The notes under the pieces were generated by a model that worked only from the letters and a program-made list of their open reading frames with translations, was not told where the DNA came from and did no database searches. Shown here piece by piece: positions 16,372 to 25,496 of a stretch of 45,550 nt of DNA. The DNA lies in the NCBI GenBank assembly GCA_029256305.1, contig JAQSYE010000002.1, positions 1 through 45,550 of the forward strand, written 5' to 3'. Made by a program: the position numbers and the translations under genes. How positions within the stretch are numbered: the stretch's first letter is position 1; each line of letters opens with the position of its first letter. The stretch is from Lacrimispora sp. GTDB lineage: Bacteria; Bacillota; Clostridia; Lachnospirales; Lachnospiraceae.

Positions 16372-16738
16372 TGTCCTTCTCCTTCATTATATCACAAATA
16401 ATTTGGGCTTTTTCCTCGGTAAACGGTTTATTAATAAATGTCATGATATGAAGCTTTTCGATTTCTTCCCTGACATGATTCTGAACATCAGCGGTAACCA
16501 CAACGATATTTGCAGACGAATCGACTTCCTTAATCAGTTTGATTAAGCTCTGTCCATCGAGTCCAGGCATCAGAAGATCCACAAAAACATAATCCGGCTT
16601 TAGTTCCTTATATTTTTCAAGTCCGTTCCAGCCGTCTGCAGCAAAATAGATATCTGACTGTTCTACCTGTTTTCTTAAAATATTGGCAATGATTTTCTGC
16701 GAAAAAACAGAGTCATCCACAATTAATATTTTAATCAT
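16358..16738 (-). CDS. Stand-alone CheY-like response regulator receiver, 126 aa
   Basis: The start MIKILIVDDSVFSQK follows AGAAGG by six bases; the track's longer N-terminus lacks a site. It is a lone receiver domain with the acidic pair (VDDS), the phosphoacceptor Asp in FVDLLMPG, the Thr in VVVTADV and the Lys in INKPF. There is no output domain, so it acts by protein contact, like CheY. No cognate kinase lies nearby. It heads the overlapping operon with a CheC-type phosphatase and a diguanylate cyclase. Confidence 0.9.
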   Translation of the reverse strand: MIKILIVDDSVFSQKIIANILRKQVEQSDIYFAADGWNGLEKYKELKPDYVFVDLLMPGLDGQSLIKLIKEVDSSANIVVVTADVQNHVREEIEKLHIMTFINKPFTEEKAQIICDIMKEKDNGKQ

Positions 16739-16894
16739 AAAATTCCTTCTTTCCAGACAAACTGGTTTCATCAGCATGTCCCTTTGATACTTTGTAATTA
16801 AATATAAAATATATCATTCCCCGGTTGTTGTATTATGTACTCAATTCCATTTTTTTCGTTCCCAATACAGAAAAAATCCTAGCGCGAATAAGGC

Positions 16895-17635
16895 CTACTT
16901 TGGTACATGGAGACTAATCCGGCTGATATAATCCGAAAATGCCTGCCTTACCTGCTTTATGTAGGTAACTCCCAGCGGTATCACCGCTCCTGTCTTTAAG
17001 CAGACAGCGTTTTGCTGAAACATTGCAATATAAGACAGATTCACAATATAGGACCGGTGCACGCGAACAAATCCTTTTCCTGTCAGCTGATTTTCAATGT
17101 GCTCCATGGAAGAGTAAAAACTGAATTTTTCTGTGCCGTTGTAATGGACCGTTACAATTCGTTTGGTTATTTCAAAAAAAGAAATGCTACTTACAGACAG
17201 CACATTCTGTACGCCCTGTGATTCACACAAAAACATATCGTTACCTTTTTTTTGAATCCTGGCTATTGCTTGTAGAAATACTCTCTCAAACCGTTCCGGT
17301 GATGTTTCTCTCTTCAATAAATATTGTAAGGGAGTGACATCAAAAGCCTCAAATACATATTCATCGCTGTTAGTCAAAAAAATAATTTCTGCCTGACAAC
17401 CGGAATTTCTTAATTTTTTTGCGGTCTCAATACCGTTTAACTGATTCATAATTATATCCAGATAAATGATATGCGCCTGACCCGGACAGTCAGAAAGATG
17501 AAAAAGGAGCTGTTCTCCCGAGTTGAACGAGGAGATTCTGACTTGTATATGATTTTTTTCTGCAATTGTTTTAATAAGACTGGCATACTCATCAAGGGTT
17601 TCTTGAATATCGTCACACAGGAATATGGTATACAT
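16895..17635 (-). CDS. LytTR-family response regulator (orphan), 246 aa
   Basis: The start MYTIFLCDDIQETLDEY follows AAGGGG by six bases. Residues 1-120 are a receiver domain (CDD, IIYLDIIM with the phospho-Asp, FLTNSDEY); the Lys-Pro pair near its end reads LLKRE, so Pro is missing. Residues about 135-240 are a LytTR DNA-binding domain (FFEITKRIVTVHYNG, GFVRVHRSYIVNLSYI). Regulators of this type (AgrA, VirR) normally pair with a membrane histidine kinase; none is adjacent. It is transcribed divergently from the MerR gene. Targets are unknown. Confidence 0.88.
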   Translation of the reverse strand: MYTIFLCDDIQETLDEYASLIKTIAEKNHIQVRISSFNSGEQLLFHLSDCPGQAHIIYLDIIMNQLNGIETAKKLRNSGCQAEIIFLTNSDEYVFEAFDVTPLQYLLKRETSPERFERVFLQAIARIQKKGNDMFLCESQGVQNVLSVSSISFFEITKRIVTVHYNGTEKFSFYSSMEHIENQLTGKGFVRVHRSYIVNLSYIAMFQQNAVCLKTGAVIPLGVTYIKQVRQAFSDYISRISLHVPK

Positions 17636-17767
17636 AATGATTCCCCTTCTTATGTCTAAAAGTTTTTTGTCCTGACCCAGTTGTTTTTCTCCTTCTATTT
17701 TAATAAATGAATGAGCCAATTACAACTAATTCTTTTAAAAATAAAAATCGTGTAATCCAAAATAGAC

Positions 17768-17796
17768 TTGAAGTATCAGAAAACACTTCGTATACT
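17768..17796 (+). promoter_or_regulatory. merR promoter with dyad
   Basis: TTGAAG (17768-17773) and TATACT (17791-17796) are 17 bases apart. The spacer carries GAAGT-N10-ACTTC (17770-17789). GGAGG lies seven bases before the ATG at 17817. The dyad is a candidate autoregulatory site. Confidence 0.6.
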
Positions 17797-17816
17797 GATG
17801 GTATGGAGGTAAATCT

Positions 17817-18641
17817 ATGCTTCGAATCGGTGATTTTTCAAAGCTCACCCATGTATCAGTACGTATGCTTCGTTATTATGAGAATCAGGGTTTAATAGAG
17901 CCCTGTTTTAGAGACCCTGTTACGGGATACCGCATGTACTCAGCAAAACAGGTACCTCTTTTGCAGAAAATCGTCATGCTGCGGGAGCTGGGTTTTGGAG
18001 TAGGCGAAACTAAGGAACTGCTGCTTAACTGGGATGAAAACTATCTAACTCGCCGCCTGGGTGAGAAGATACAGGATATGGAAGAAATGATTGAGCTGGA
18101 GAAACGTCGCATTGAAGAAATTCGTCTGGCTGTCACCCAGATACAATCCAATGCACTTAACCAGTATTGTAATATATCTGTTAAATCGGTGCCTTCGTAT
18201 CCGGTTGTTTCCCTTCGTAAGAAGGTGGAGAGCTATTTTGAAGAAGGACACCTTTGGAACGAGTTGATGGACTTTGTCTGTCGTGAGCATATCGAATATG
18301 ATAAAAGCTGCCAAAATGGCATTGCCATTTATCATGATGAGGAATATTCGGATTCTGGGATTGATATGGAAGTCTGCCTGATCGTCAGGCAATCAGGGGA
18401 GAGCAAAGGGGCTTTTACCTTCCGAACACTGGAGCAAATCCCTAAAATGGCAAGTATGATGGTCTATGGGCCATATGAAAATCTGGCGGGAGCCTACCTT
18501 TCCTTTGCGGGATGGCTTGATGAAAACCAGTCCTGTTCCATGGGAAAGACCACGAGGCAGATCACCATCATTGATTATCAGGATACGGATAATCCGGAAG
18601 AATATTTAACTGAGATCCAGATTCCTCTTGTGGAGATTTAG
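17817..18641 (+). CDS. MerR-family regulator with GyrI-like effector domain (BmrR type), 274 aa
   Basis: Residues 1-75 are the MerR winged helix (LRIGDFSKLTHVSVRMLRYYENQGLIEP, TGYRMYSAKQ), and about 75-125 form the dimer coiled coil. Residues 130-274 resemble the GyrI-like drug-binding domain (YPVVSLRKKVESYFEEG, a YGPYENLAGAYLSFAGWL segment, and a C-terminal EEYLTEIQIPLV). Proteins of this type bind lipophilic drugs and activate promoters with long 19-bp spacers. A promoter of exactly that form lies in front of the transglutaminase-UvrA/MFS operon nearby. It converges with that operon at a shared terminator. Confidence 0.88.
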   Translation: MLRIGDFSKLTHVSVRMLRYYENQGLIEPCFRDPVTGYRMYSAKQVPLLQKIVMLRELGFGVGETKELLLNWDENYLTRRLGEKIQDMEEMIELEKRRIEEIRLAVTQIQSNALNQYCNISVKSVPSYPVVSLRKKVESYFEEGHLWNELMDFVCREHIEYDKSCQNGIAIYHDEEYSDSGIDMEVCLIVRQSGESKGAFTFRTLEQIPKMASMMVYGPYENLAGAYLSFAGWLDENQSCSMGKTTRQITIIDYQDTDNPEEYLTEIQIPLVEI

Positions 18642-18649
18642 AAGAAAAG

Positions 18650-18676
18650 GCGGGGCCGCTCGATCAGCAGCCCCGC
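18650..18676. terminator. Two-way terminator between merR and MFS genes
   Basis: GCGGGGC (18650-18656) pairs with GCCCCGC (18670-18676). It is followed by TTTTACT on the plus strand and by TTTTC on the minus strand, so it can end both convergent transcripts. Confidence 0.85.
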
Positions 18677-18681
18677 TTTTA

Positions 18682-19866
18682 CTACATGTTTTTAATAATC
18701 CACATTCCAAGTACAATCAGCAAAGTGCCTGGAACTGCAAAGGAAATTATAATACTGAGTGAAGCTAATGGTCCGAATATGGCCATTCCAAGTGGCATTG
18801 CCAGCGTAGAAAACAAATCCATAAAGGAAAAGGTACGTCCCATATAATTTTCCTGGGTATGCTCCTGAATATAAGTAATCAAAGGAGTATAGTAAAGGGG
18901 GCTTCCTGCACCCATCACACACATGAGAACAGCAAACATGGTGATCCCCCTGGCAGGCAAAAGCAAAAGCATAGTAATTCCAAAAATAACAGAGGACAGT
19001 CCGATCAGTTTGAATGGAAAAGCAGACATCTTACTGTACGCCAGATAAATACTGACTGCCAGCGCTCCCACAGAAAATGCCGTCTCCATAACACTGAGCA
19101 TCCACACCTCCCTGCCTGCATGGTAAGAGGCTAAAAGCGGGGTGAGCTGGGAAGCAGGAACCACCAGAAACTGAAAAGCGGTATAAAGAAACAAACAACG
19201 TTTTAAGGATTTGGATTTCATCAAATAGCAAAATCCCTGGATCAGTCTCTCTTTTGTGTTTTCCATCTCCTGCCCCCGTTTCGATTCAGGCATTTTTAAC
19301 CATAGCAAAAGTAATACGCCCATTGCAGCAGTTCCAACATCTATGAGGAGAACGGCTTGCATTTTCATTGCGTTCATAACAAGCCCGCCAATCCCCGGAG
19401 ACACAAGCTGAATCAGACTCCAGATTCCGGTATTTAAGCTGTTTGCACGGATTAAAGCTTCTTCCGGCACAATCTGAGGGAGAATGCTTTTTGAAGCAGG
19501 AAGCTGAATTCCTGTTCCCAACGAGCGTAGCGTATGAAAGAAGAAAATCCATCCGATGCTGTCTTTTCCAGTTATAAAAATAACAGCCAGTATCAGAGTT
19601 GACAGAGCAATCATCGAATCACTTAAAATCACAATCCATTTTAGCGGATACCGGTCAGCCAGCACTCCTGCGTAAAGCATTACCATTGCCTGGGGAAGAA
19701 ATGTGGTAAGCGTAACGCCTGTCACTGCATATCCCGATTGGGTTTTTAATGTTACATACCAGATGATGGCAAGTGAGACGATGGAGGATCCAAGCAGTGA
19801 AATCCCCTGGCTTATCAGATAGATTGTAAGCCTTTGCTGCCAGTTATCCTTTCCCTGTACTATCAT
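18682..19866 (-). CDS. MFS drug-type exporter, 394 aa
   Basis: Twelve hydrophobic segments are visible, with a family motif-A-like loop LADRYPLKWIVILSD after helix 2. The arrangement (QRLTIYLISQGISLLGSSIVSLAIIWYV) matches the MFS_3/Mef-like macrolide-efflux group. The N-terminus overlaps the stop of the transglutaminase-UvrA gene (ATGA), so the two are translationally coupled. Together with the drug-sensing type MerR regulator this suggests export of a toxic small molecule. The substrate is not predictable. Confidence 0.85.
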   Translation of the reverse strand: MIVQGKDNWQQRLTIYLISQGISLLGSSIVSLAIIWYVTLKTQSGYAVTGVTLTTFLPQAMVMLYAGVLADRYPLKWIVILSDSMIALSTLILAVIFITGKDSIGWIFFFHTLRSLGTGIQLPASKSILPQIVPEEALIRANSLNTGIWSLIQLVSPGIGGLVMNAMKMQAVLLIDVGTAAMGVLLLLWLKMPESKRGQEMENTKERLIQGFCYLMKSKSLKRCLFLYTAFQFLVVPASQLTPLLASYHAGREVWMLSVMETAFSVGALAVSIYLAYSKMSAFPFKLIGLSSVIFGITMLLLLPARGITMFAVLMCVMGAGSPLYYTPLITYIQEHTQENYMGRTFSFMDLFSTLAMPLGMAIFGPLASLSIIISFAVPGTLLIVLGMWIIKNM

Positions 19867-22800
19867 AAGACATCTCCTCCGTCCAAATACCGGCCGGTTA
19901 TACTTTCAGGATTCTCTCTGATCTCTCCTGGTGTGCCTTCTGCAATAATCTGACCTCCTCCTTCTCCTCCGTCCGGTCCCATATCTATAATCCAGTCTGC
20001 AGCCTTTATGATTTCCGTATTATGTTCAATAATAAGGAGAGTGTGTCCGTCTGCAGTCAGTTTTTTGAAAATTTTCAAAAGCCGTTCAATATCCTGAAAA
20101 TGCAGACCTGTGGAAGGTTCATCAAGAATGTAGAGCATGTGTGTTTTTTGTTTCGTACTCAGTTCTTTTGCCAATTTTAAACGTTGGGATTCTCCACCGC
20201 TTAGTGCAGAGGTATTCTGTCCCATTTTGAGATAAGACAGGCCTACTTCATCCATAACAGCCAGCTTCTTTTCAATCTCTGGAATATTGGAGAAAAAGGA
20301 GAGTGCCTGGGATATATCCATATTCAAAACATCTCCTATACTCTTCCCCTGATACATCACCTCCAGTATCTGCTCCCGATACCGGTGACCCCTGCATTCA
20401 CAACAGGTGACGGAATGATCGGCCATATACTGAAAAGCGATTTTTATCTGCCCCAGTCCCTGACAAACCGGACATTGCCCGTCTTTTGAATTAAAACTGA
20501 AATGACTTTCTTCAAATCCATACTCTATGGCTTTTGGCTGCTTTGCATACAGTCCACGAATGAAATCCCAAACACCCATATAAGTGGCGGGAGTTGAACG
20601 GGAGGATTTGCCTATGGGGTTCTGATCCATCATACAAATTCCGTTAATAGTCTCATAGCCAGTGAGCGAAGGGCTGACGGAGAACGCCTCTCTCCCCCAC
20701 TCTAATCCCTTCATTAAAGCTGGAATCAGGGAACCGAAAATTAAAGAACTTTTTCCAGATCCGCTTACTCCTGTCAGACAGCACATTACGTGAAGAGGAA
20801 TACGGGCAGTTACATTCTTTAAATTGTTCTCTGTGCAGTTTTCTATAACCAGCCATTCCCGGGGAATTTGGGGTGATGTTTTGTTTTCGCCGCTGCCTTT
20901 TCTAAGAAACTGGCCGGTTACCGATAAGGGATTCTTCTCTATCTGGTCAAGGGTTCCGGCAGCTACCACCTCTCCGCCGTATACTCCTGCACCAGGCCCC
21001 ATATCAATTAAATAATCCGCATTCAACATGGTATCCCTGTCATGCTCTACCACAATTACTGTATTGCCTTTATCTCTTAAACTTTTTAACATATCAATCA
21101 TCAGATGATGATCTCTTTTGTGGAGACCGATGGATGGCTCATCTAAAATATAGGTAAGACCGGTTAAATCGTTTAAAAGCTGACTGGATAATCGCACCCG
21201 CTGAAGTTCTCCTCCAGAAAGTGTGGGGGCGGTGCGGCAAAGCGTCAGATACGCCAGACCAACCTTAATCAGCTGTAGAAGTTTTATGTGTATTTCGCCC
21301 AGGATCTCTTTGGCCCGTTCTTTTTCCTCTTCTGACAGGCAATTTCCCAAAGTAAAAATCCAGTCGAGAAGTCTTTTGACCGGAAGCTTTGACAGTTCCG
21401 GAAATCGATAACCTGAAATTGTGGTATAACGCGCTTCTATACCTAACAATTCTCCATTGCAGACCGGACACGGAATCTGACGCATATACCCGGCCTGTGG
21501 ATTGTCCTCAGCTTTTGCTTCCCGGAACAACCGGTTTATATGTGCAATGACACCTGCCGCAGGTCTTCTTATTTCTGTATTCCGTCCGCCGGAATTATAC
21601 TGATACTTATAGATCTTCTCCCCTGTTCCGTAAAACAGTGCATGTTTAAAATCTTCCGGCAGATCCCTCCACGGAACCTCTAAATCAATGCCCTGATCCA
21701 CCGCTATGGCAAACAGCTCCCCTGTCATCCAGTTCCCTGTAGGTTTTTTCCCCCTGAGCTTTCCAAAGTAGGACGTTGCACCATCAAGCACGGAACGGTT
21801 TTCATCTAACACGATTCTGTCCGGATCTGTCTGGTATAACACGCCAAGTCCATTGCATTCATGACATGCGCCTGCGTGGGTATTGGCATTAAAGGCAGAT
21901 TCAGTAAGTTTTTCAAACAGATGTCCGCACTCTGGGCAGCGGTTTTTATTTTTGCTGTCTTTTTTCACCGGTATTTTGCAGTAAGGACAATATGGTGTAC
22001 CAATCGATACAAAGAGCATCCGCAGCTGATCGGAAATCCCAGTCAGGGTTCCGACTGTTGAACGGGGATTTAAACTTCCTTTTTTCTGCTCAATGGCAAT
22101 TGTGGGCGTAAGTCCCTGTATGGAGTCAAAGTCCGGCTTATCAATCATCTCCTGCATTTGCGCGGAATTTGACATAGTTCCTAAATAGCGGCGCCTTCCC
22201 TCTGCATATATCGTATCAAATGCCAGGGAAGATTTTCCGCTTCCGCTGACCCCTGTAATAACAGTCAGCTTTTCTCTTGGAATGCAAACATCAATGTTTT
22301 TTAAATTGTTCTGGCGACAGCCTTTCAGCTCCAGGATTGGTTTATTTTCATGAAATGGCAGCGGTGCCTGGTTACCATCTTGAACGGACAATAATGAAAG
22401 CTTTGGTTCCAGAAAATCCGGATCAGAAAGCTCAGATTTTATCCCAATTCCCAATAGCCGAAGCTTTGACTGGATTGCCTCCATGTATTGACCAGGCAAT
22501 CTCCTGCATACAGATGAGAGCTCTTTTCTGGAGCAATCCGCCCTGACTGTAAGCTCCGCCATCTCATCCAGTAAATCCTTTTCTCCTCTGCTCAAATCAC
22601 CATATTTCTTAAGACTTAATTCCGTCCACAAATCCCATGGGAGTAGCTCCATGCCCAGCAGGCTGTTAAAATCGTGAAGCAGATTTCCTTTTACAGAATG
22701 CCAGCCCTTCCAGTTTTTGTTATACCCAAACTCCTCCGGCTGCTTTAGACCCGATCTGCATTGAAACCACGCTTCTCCACCCAGAATATAGCCGCTGTCT

Positions 22801-23312
22801 CCTGGCATATCACTTGTTGGAAATGTGATTCTAAAATGTTCTTTCTGTATTTCATCCAACTGAACATCCACCCTTACCCAACGTTTCTTTTGGGGGTGAT
22901 AATATTCAGCCAGCCAGTGATCCTCATACGGAATTTCACTTTGAAAATAACTGGCAAAACCTGACCTCACTCTGGCAGGATAACCTCTATGCCTTAAAAA
23001 AGACACAAATAGCACAGCGTGGTCCCTGCACAGCCCAACCAGGCGAAGTTTTGGCGGACGAACGAAGGATAATGGTCCACCATCAAGTTCCAGAAGTTTT
23101 TCAAGCATCTGGGGGACTGTGCGCAGCCGCTCTTCCTTTGCCTTAAGTCTGCCAATAGAAATGCCATAAAGCCTGCCCAGATCTCCATGAATGATCAGTC
23201 CTCTGGCGACCTCCAGTAACTGGTCCGGATCCTGGGGCAGTGACTCATATTGAATTTTCAAAATGCCGGGATCAGTGATTATGCTCTGATTTAAGAATGA
23301 TTTATAATTCAT
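19863..23312 (-). CDS. Transglutaminase-like domain fused to class II UvrA (UvrA2-like ABC ATPase), 1149 aa
   Basis: Start MNYKSFLNQ has AGGAG eight bases upstream; the track start lies inside the promoter. Residues about 20-160 are a transglutaminase-like cysteine domain: Cys95 in LVGLCRDHAVLF, His132 in YEDHWLAEY, Asp149 in WVRVDVQ. From about 326 the protein is UvrA: two Walker A motifs (GVSGSGKSS), two signatures (LSGGELQR, LSGGESQR) and several CxxC zinc modules (CPYCKIPV, CHECNGLG, CPVCQGLG). Between the first zinc module and CHECNGLG there are only about 30 residues, so the UvrB-binding domain of repair UvrA is missing, as in UvrA2 and DrrC-type drug-resistance proteins. It likely acts on DNA-bound drugs rather than in standard excision repair; the role of the transglutaminase part is unknown. 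Confidence 0.88.
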   Translation of the reverse strand: MNYKSFLNQSIITDPGILKIQYESLPQDPDQLLEVARGLIIHGDLGRLYGISIGRLKAKEERLRTVPQMLEKLLELDGGPLSFVRPPKLRLVGLCRDHAVLFVSFLRHRGYPARVRSGFASYFQSEIPYEDHWLAEYYHPQKKRWVRVDVQLDEIQKEHFRITFPTSDMPGDSGYILGGEAWFQCRSGLKQPEEFGYNKNWKGWHSVKGNLLHDFNSLLGMELLPWDLWTELSLKKYGDLSRGEKDLLDEMAELTVRADCSRKELSSVCRRLPGQYMEAIQSKLRLLGIGIKSELSDPDFLEPKLSLLSVQDGNQAPLPFHENKPILELKGCRQNNLKNIDVCIPREKLTVITGVSGSGKSSLAFDTIYAEGRRRYLGTMSNSAQMQEMIDKPDFDSIQGLTPTIAIEQKKGSLNPRSTVGTLTGISDQLRMLFVSIGTPYCPYCKIPVKKDSKNKNRCPECGHLFEKLTESAFNANTHAGACHECNGLGVLYQTDPDRIVLDENRSVLDGATSYFGKLRGKKPTGNWMTGELFAIAVDQGIDLEVPWRDLPEDFKHALFYGTGEKIYKYQYNSGGRNTEIRRPAAGVIAHINRLFREAKAEDNPQAGYMRQIPCPVCNGELLGIEARYTTISGYRFPELSKLPVKRLLDWIFTLGNCLSEEEKERAKEILGEIHIKLLQLIKVGLAYLTLCRTAPTLSGGELQRVRLSSQLLNDLTGLTYILDEPSIGLHKRDHHLMIDMLKSLRDKGNTVIVVEHDRDTMLNADYLIDMGPGAGVYGGEVVAAGTLDQIEKNPLSVTGQFLRKGSGENKTSPQIPREWLVIENCTENNLKNVTARIPLHVMCCLTGVSGSGKSSLIFGSLIPALMKGLEWGREAFSVSPSLTGYETINGICMMDQNPIGKSSRSTPATYMGVWDFIRGLYAKQPKAIEYGFEESHFSFNSKDGQCPVCQGLGQIKIAFQYMADHSVTCCECRGHRYREQILEVMYQGKSIGDVLNMDISQALSFFSNIPEIEKKLAVMDEVGLSYLKMGQNTSALSGGESQRLKLAKELSTKQKTHMLYILDEPSTGLHFQDIERLLKIFKKLTADGHTLLIIEHNTEIIKAADWIIDMGPDGGEGGGQIIAEGTPGEIRENPESITGRYLDGGDVL

Positions 23313-23334
23313 ATTCCACTCTCCTTTCAGACTG

Positions 23335-23365
23335 ACCATAACCCCTGACACCGTGTCAGAGTCAA
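23335..23365 (-). promoter_or_regulatory. MerR-type promoter for the transglutaminase-UvrA / MFS operon
   Basis: On the minus strand TTGACT (23360-23365) and TATGGT (23335-23340) are separated by 19 bases, too long for ordinary sigma-A use. The spacer carries the near-perfect palindrome CTGACACCGTGTCAG (23345-23359, plus-strand reading). This is the textbook layout of MerR-activated promoters. The MerR gene at 17817 is the obvious candidate activator. Confidence 0.78.
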
Positions 23366-23381
23366 CAGGAAAGCAGCCTTT

Positions 23382-24476
23382 TTATTCCGTCAGCCGTCCC
23401 ACATACCAGGAAGGTTTTGCATTCTCCTTAGATAAAATGATCTGATTTGATACATAGTGAAAGGTTCCATTGGGCAACAGACGTATGGTCACCTGATGCC
23501 GGAATGCTGTCCCCAGATTTTTTTCAGGCCAGACAGCATTCACTGTAAGAACCATCGTACCATCATTCCTGCTTTCGCAGTCAATCACCTCCGGATATGG
23601 TATTTCCAGGCTTGGACAGCTGTCTTCCAATCCGCGGGGACTGTATTGGTACATCTGGTTCTCCTCTATGTACCTGGCCTTTTTCTGGAGCGTCTGGCTG
23701 CTCACCTTAAAATATTTCATAAGCACTCCTTCAAAATCCGTTTTCGGAATCTGCAGCACCTCCATATCATTCGTTACAGCCTGAGGCTGATAAAAACGTT
23801 CAAATACATCGTAAAAATTCAGATCCCGGTAATCCGTTTCACTCCAGTCTGTAATAAATAAGTTATTAGAATAGTAACCTATGGGGTAAATATAGCTTCT
23901 GTTTAGCTGCCGGTACGCATCATCTAAAGGCTTCACCCGGACAGCAACATGACCATAGGGTCCGGAAAAACCGGGCATATAATATTTCTCAAAAAACAGA
24001 TAGCCGTTTTCCGAAACAACCCATGTACTGGCCTCATACTCATCCGTATAGATGGTGTGAAGCTCTCCTTCCTTCCATCCAAAACTGGTTGCTGAAACCT
24101 CTAACCTTCCTTCCTCTGTTTTTAAATGGAACCTTACAAATCCACCATTATTTAAAACCATTATCATCATCAATTCTGCATTCTGCTTATTATCTGCATT
24201 CCTTAAAAAATCTTCCGTCTTGCTTGAATTTTTCATATTGAACTGATTATCCTGATCTACAACAGCATATCCTTTTTCCCCCAGTTTCTCTGTCAGCTTT
24301 CCAACCGTATCAAGGTTTCCCAGTGTGCCGTTTTGTAAGGACTCTGTATAGATCTCTTTACAGGCTTCTGACAATTCTTTACGGATATGTTCCGACTGGT
24401 TTTGCTGTGTGCCCACACAGCCCGTTAACAGCAGTAGGACCGCTATTGTGCTTAAAATTACCTTTAACCCTCTCAA
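23382..24476 (-). CDS. Lipoprotein of unknown function (possibly DUF6070-like), 364 aa
   Basis: A lipoprotein signal is clear: a hydrophobic stretch VILSTIAVLLLLTGC with the lipobox Cys at residue 20, so the protein is anchored outside the membrane. The mature part is mixed alpha/beta with many aromatic residues (YYMPGFSGPYGHVAVRVKP, SYIYPIGYYSNNLF). From memory it resembles a Clostridial lipoprotein family (DUF6070), but I am not certain. It starts at TTG, with GGGGG seven bases upstream. It lies between uppP and the UvrA fusion, which has its own promoter, so the two are probably separate units. Confidence 0.7.
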   Translation of the reverse strand: MRGLKVILSTIAVLLLLTGCVGTQQNQSEHIRKELSEACKEIYTESLQNGTLGNLDTVGKLTEKLGEKGYAVVDQDNQFNMKNSSKTEDFLRNADNKQNAELMMIMVLNNGGFVRFHLKTEEGRLEVSATSFGWKEGELHTIYTDEYEASTWVVSENGYLFFEKYYMPGFSGPYGHVAVRVKPLDDAYRQLNRSYIYPIGYYSNNLFITDWSETDYRDLNFYDVFERFYQPQAVTNDMEVLQIPKTDFEGVLMKYFKVSSQTLQKKARYIEENQMYQYSPRGLEDSCPSLEIPYPEVIDCESRNDGTMVLTVNAVWPEKNLGTAFRHQVTIRLLPNGTFHYVSNQIILSKENAKPSWYVGRLTE

Positions 24477-24561
24477 TGCTTTTCCCCCTTTTGCTTAATC
24501 ACTACGAATTTTTAAATGTTTCCTTCTTAACATAATAAACTCGTAATTGATAAATTGCAAT

Positions 24562-25395
24562 TTACCTTAGGAAGAAATAGAGCAGAACTATAATACCAAG
24601 AATAATGCGGTACCATCCAAAAACTTTAAAATCGTGTTTCTTTATATAGCTCATCAGAAATTTTATTACCAGTATTGAGACGGCAAACGCAACAACCATA
24701 CCTGATACCAGAATAAAGAGTTCTTCCCCTGTAAAGGATAACCCAAATTTCACGATCTTTATGGCACTTAAGCCAAACATCACAGGAACCGCCATAAAGA
24801 ATGTAAATTCTGCTGCAGCCATGCGGGATACTCCGATGAGTAAAGCACCGATTATGGTTGCACCGGAACGTGAAGTGCCAGGAACAATGGAAAGCACCTG
24901 GAATACCCCGATGATAAATGCTGTCTGATAATTAATCTCTGCTATTTTTGTTACTGCTGGAGTTCGTTTCTTATTCCAGTTTTCAATTAGTATAAATGCA
25001 ATTCCGTAAAAAATCAGGGCTGCTGCAATCACCTGTGGAGTTTGAAATCGCGCGTCAATATAATCATCAAAAAGAAGGGTTACAATTGCACCCGGCACAC
25101 ATGCAATCACTACCTTAATCCAGATAAGAAACGTTTCTTTTATAAGGAAAGGTTTGTTTTTATTACTCCACTGAAATGGAAACATCTTATTCCAAAACAG
25201 GATCACTACAGCCAGAATTGCGCCCAGCTGAATCACAACAAAAAACATTTCCTTAAACCCCTCACTCCCATTGATCTGTAAAAACTGATCCACAAGGAGC
25301 ATATGTCCGGTACTGCTGATCGGCAGCCATTCCGTAATTCCTTCTACGATTCCCAAAAAGACAACCTTGAAAAATTCTGTTACTATGGAACCCAT
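24562..25395 (-). CDS. uppP: Undecaprenyl-diphosphatase UppP (BacA), 277 aa
   Basis: This integral membrane enzyme removes phosphate from undecaprenyl diphosphate to recycle the lipid carrier of cell-wall synthesis; extra copies give bacitracin resistance. The first motif is seen in GIVEGITEWLPISSTGHMLLVDQF (Glu, Ser and His of the active site) and the second in VPGTSRSGATI. There are about eight membrane helices and the length is normal. AGGAGG lies ten bases before the ATG. It stands alone with intergenic gaps on both sides. Confidence 0.95.
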   Translation of the reverse strand: MGSIVTEFFKVVFLGIVEGITEWLPISSTGHMLLVDQFLQINGSEGFKEMFFVVIQLGAILAVVILFWNKMFPFQWSNKNKPFLIKETFLIWIKVVIACVPGAIVTLLFDDYIDARFQTPQVIAAALIFYGIAFILIENWNKKRTPAVTKIAEINYQTAFIIGVFQVLSIVPGTSRSGATIIGALLIGVSRMAAAEFTFFMAVPVMFGLSAIKIVKFGLSFTGEELFILVSGMVVAFAVSILVIKFLMSYIKKHDFKVFGWYRIILGIIVLLYFFLR

Positions 25396-25496
25396 GCTTT
25401 AACTTCCTCCTGCTTTTTCTTTTTTTATTTCTATCTCCTATAATCCATTTTTATGCAAAAAAAAGCAAGACACCCGACGTAACAATAAGAAAAAGC

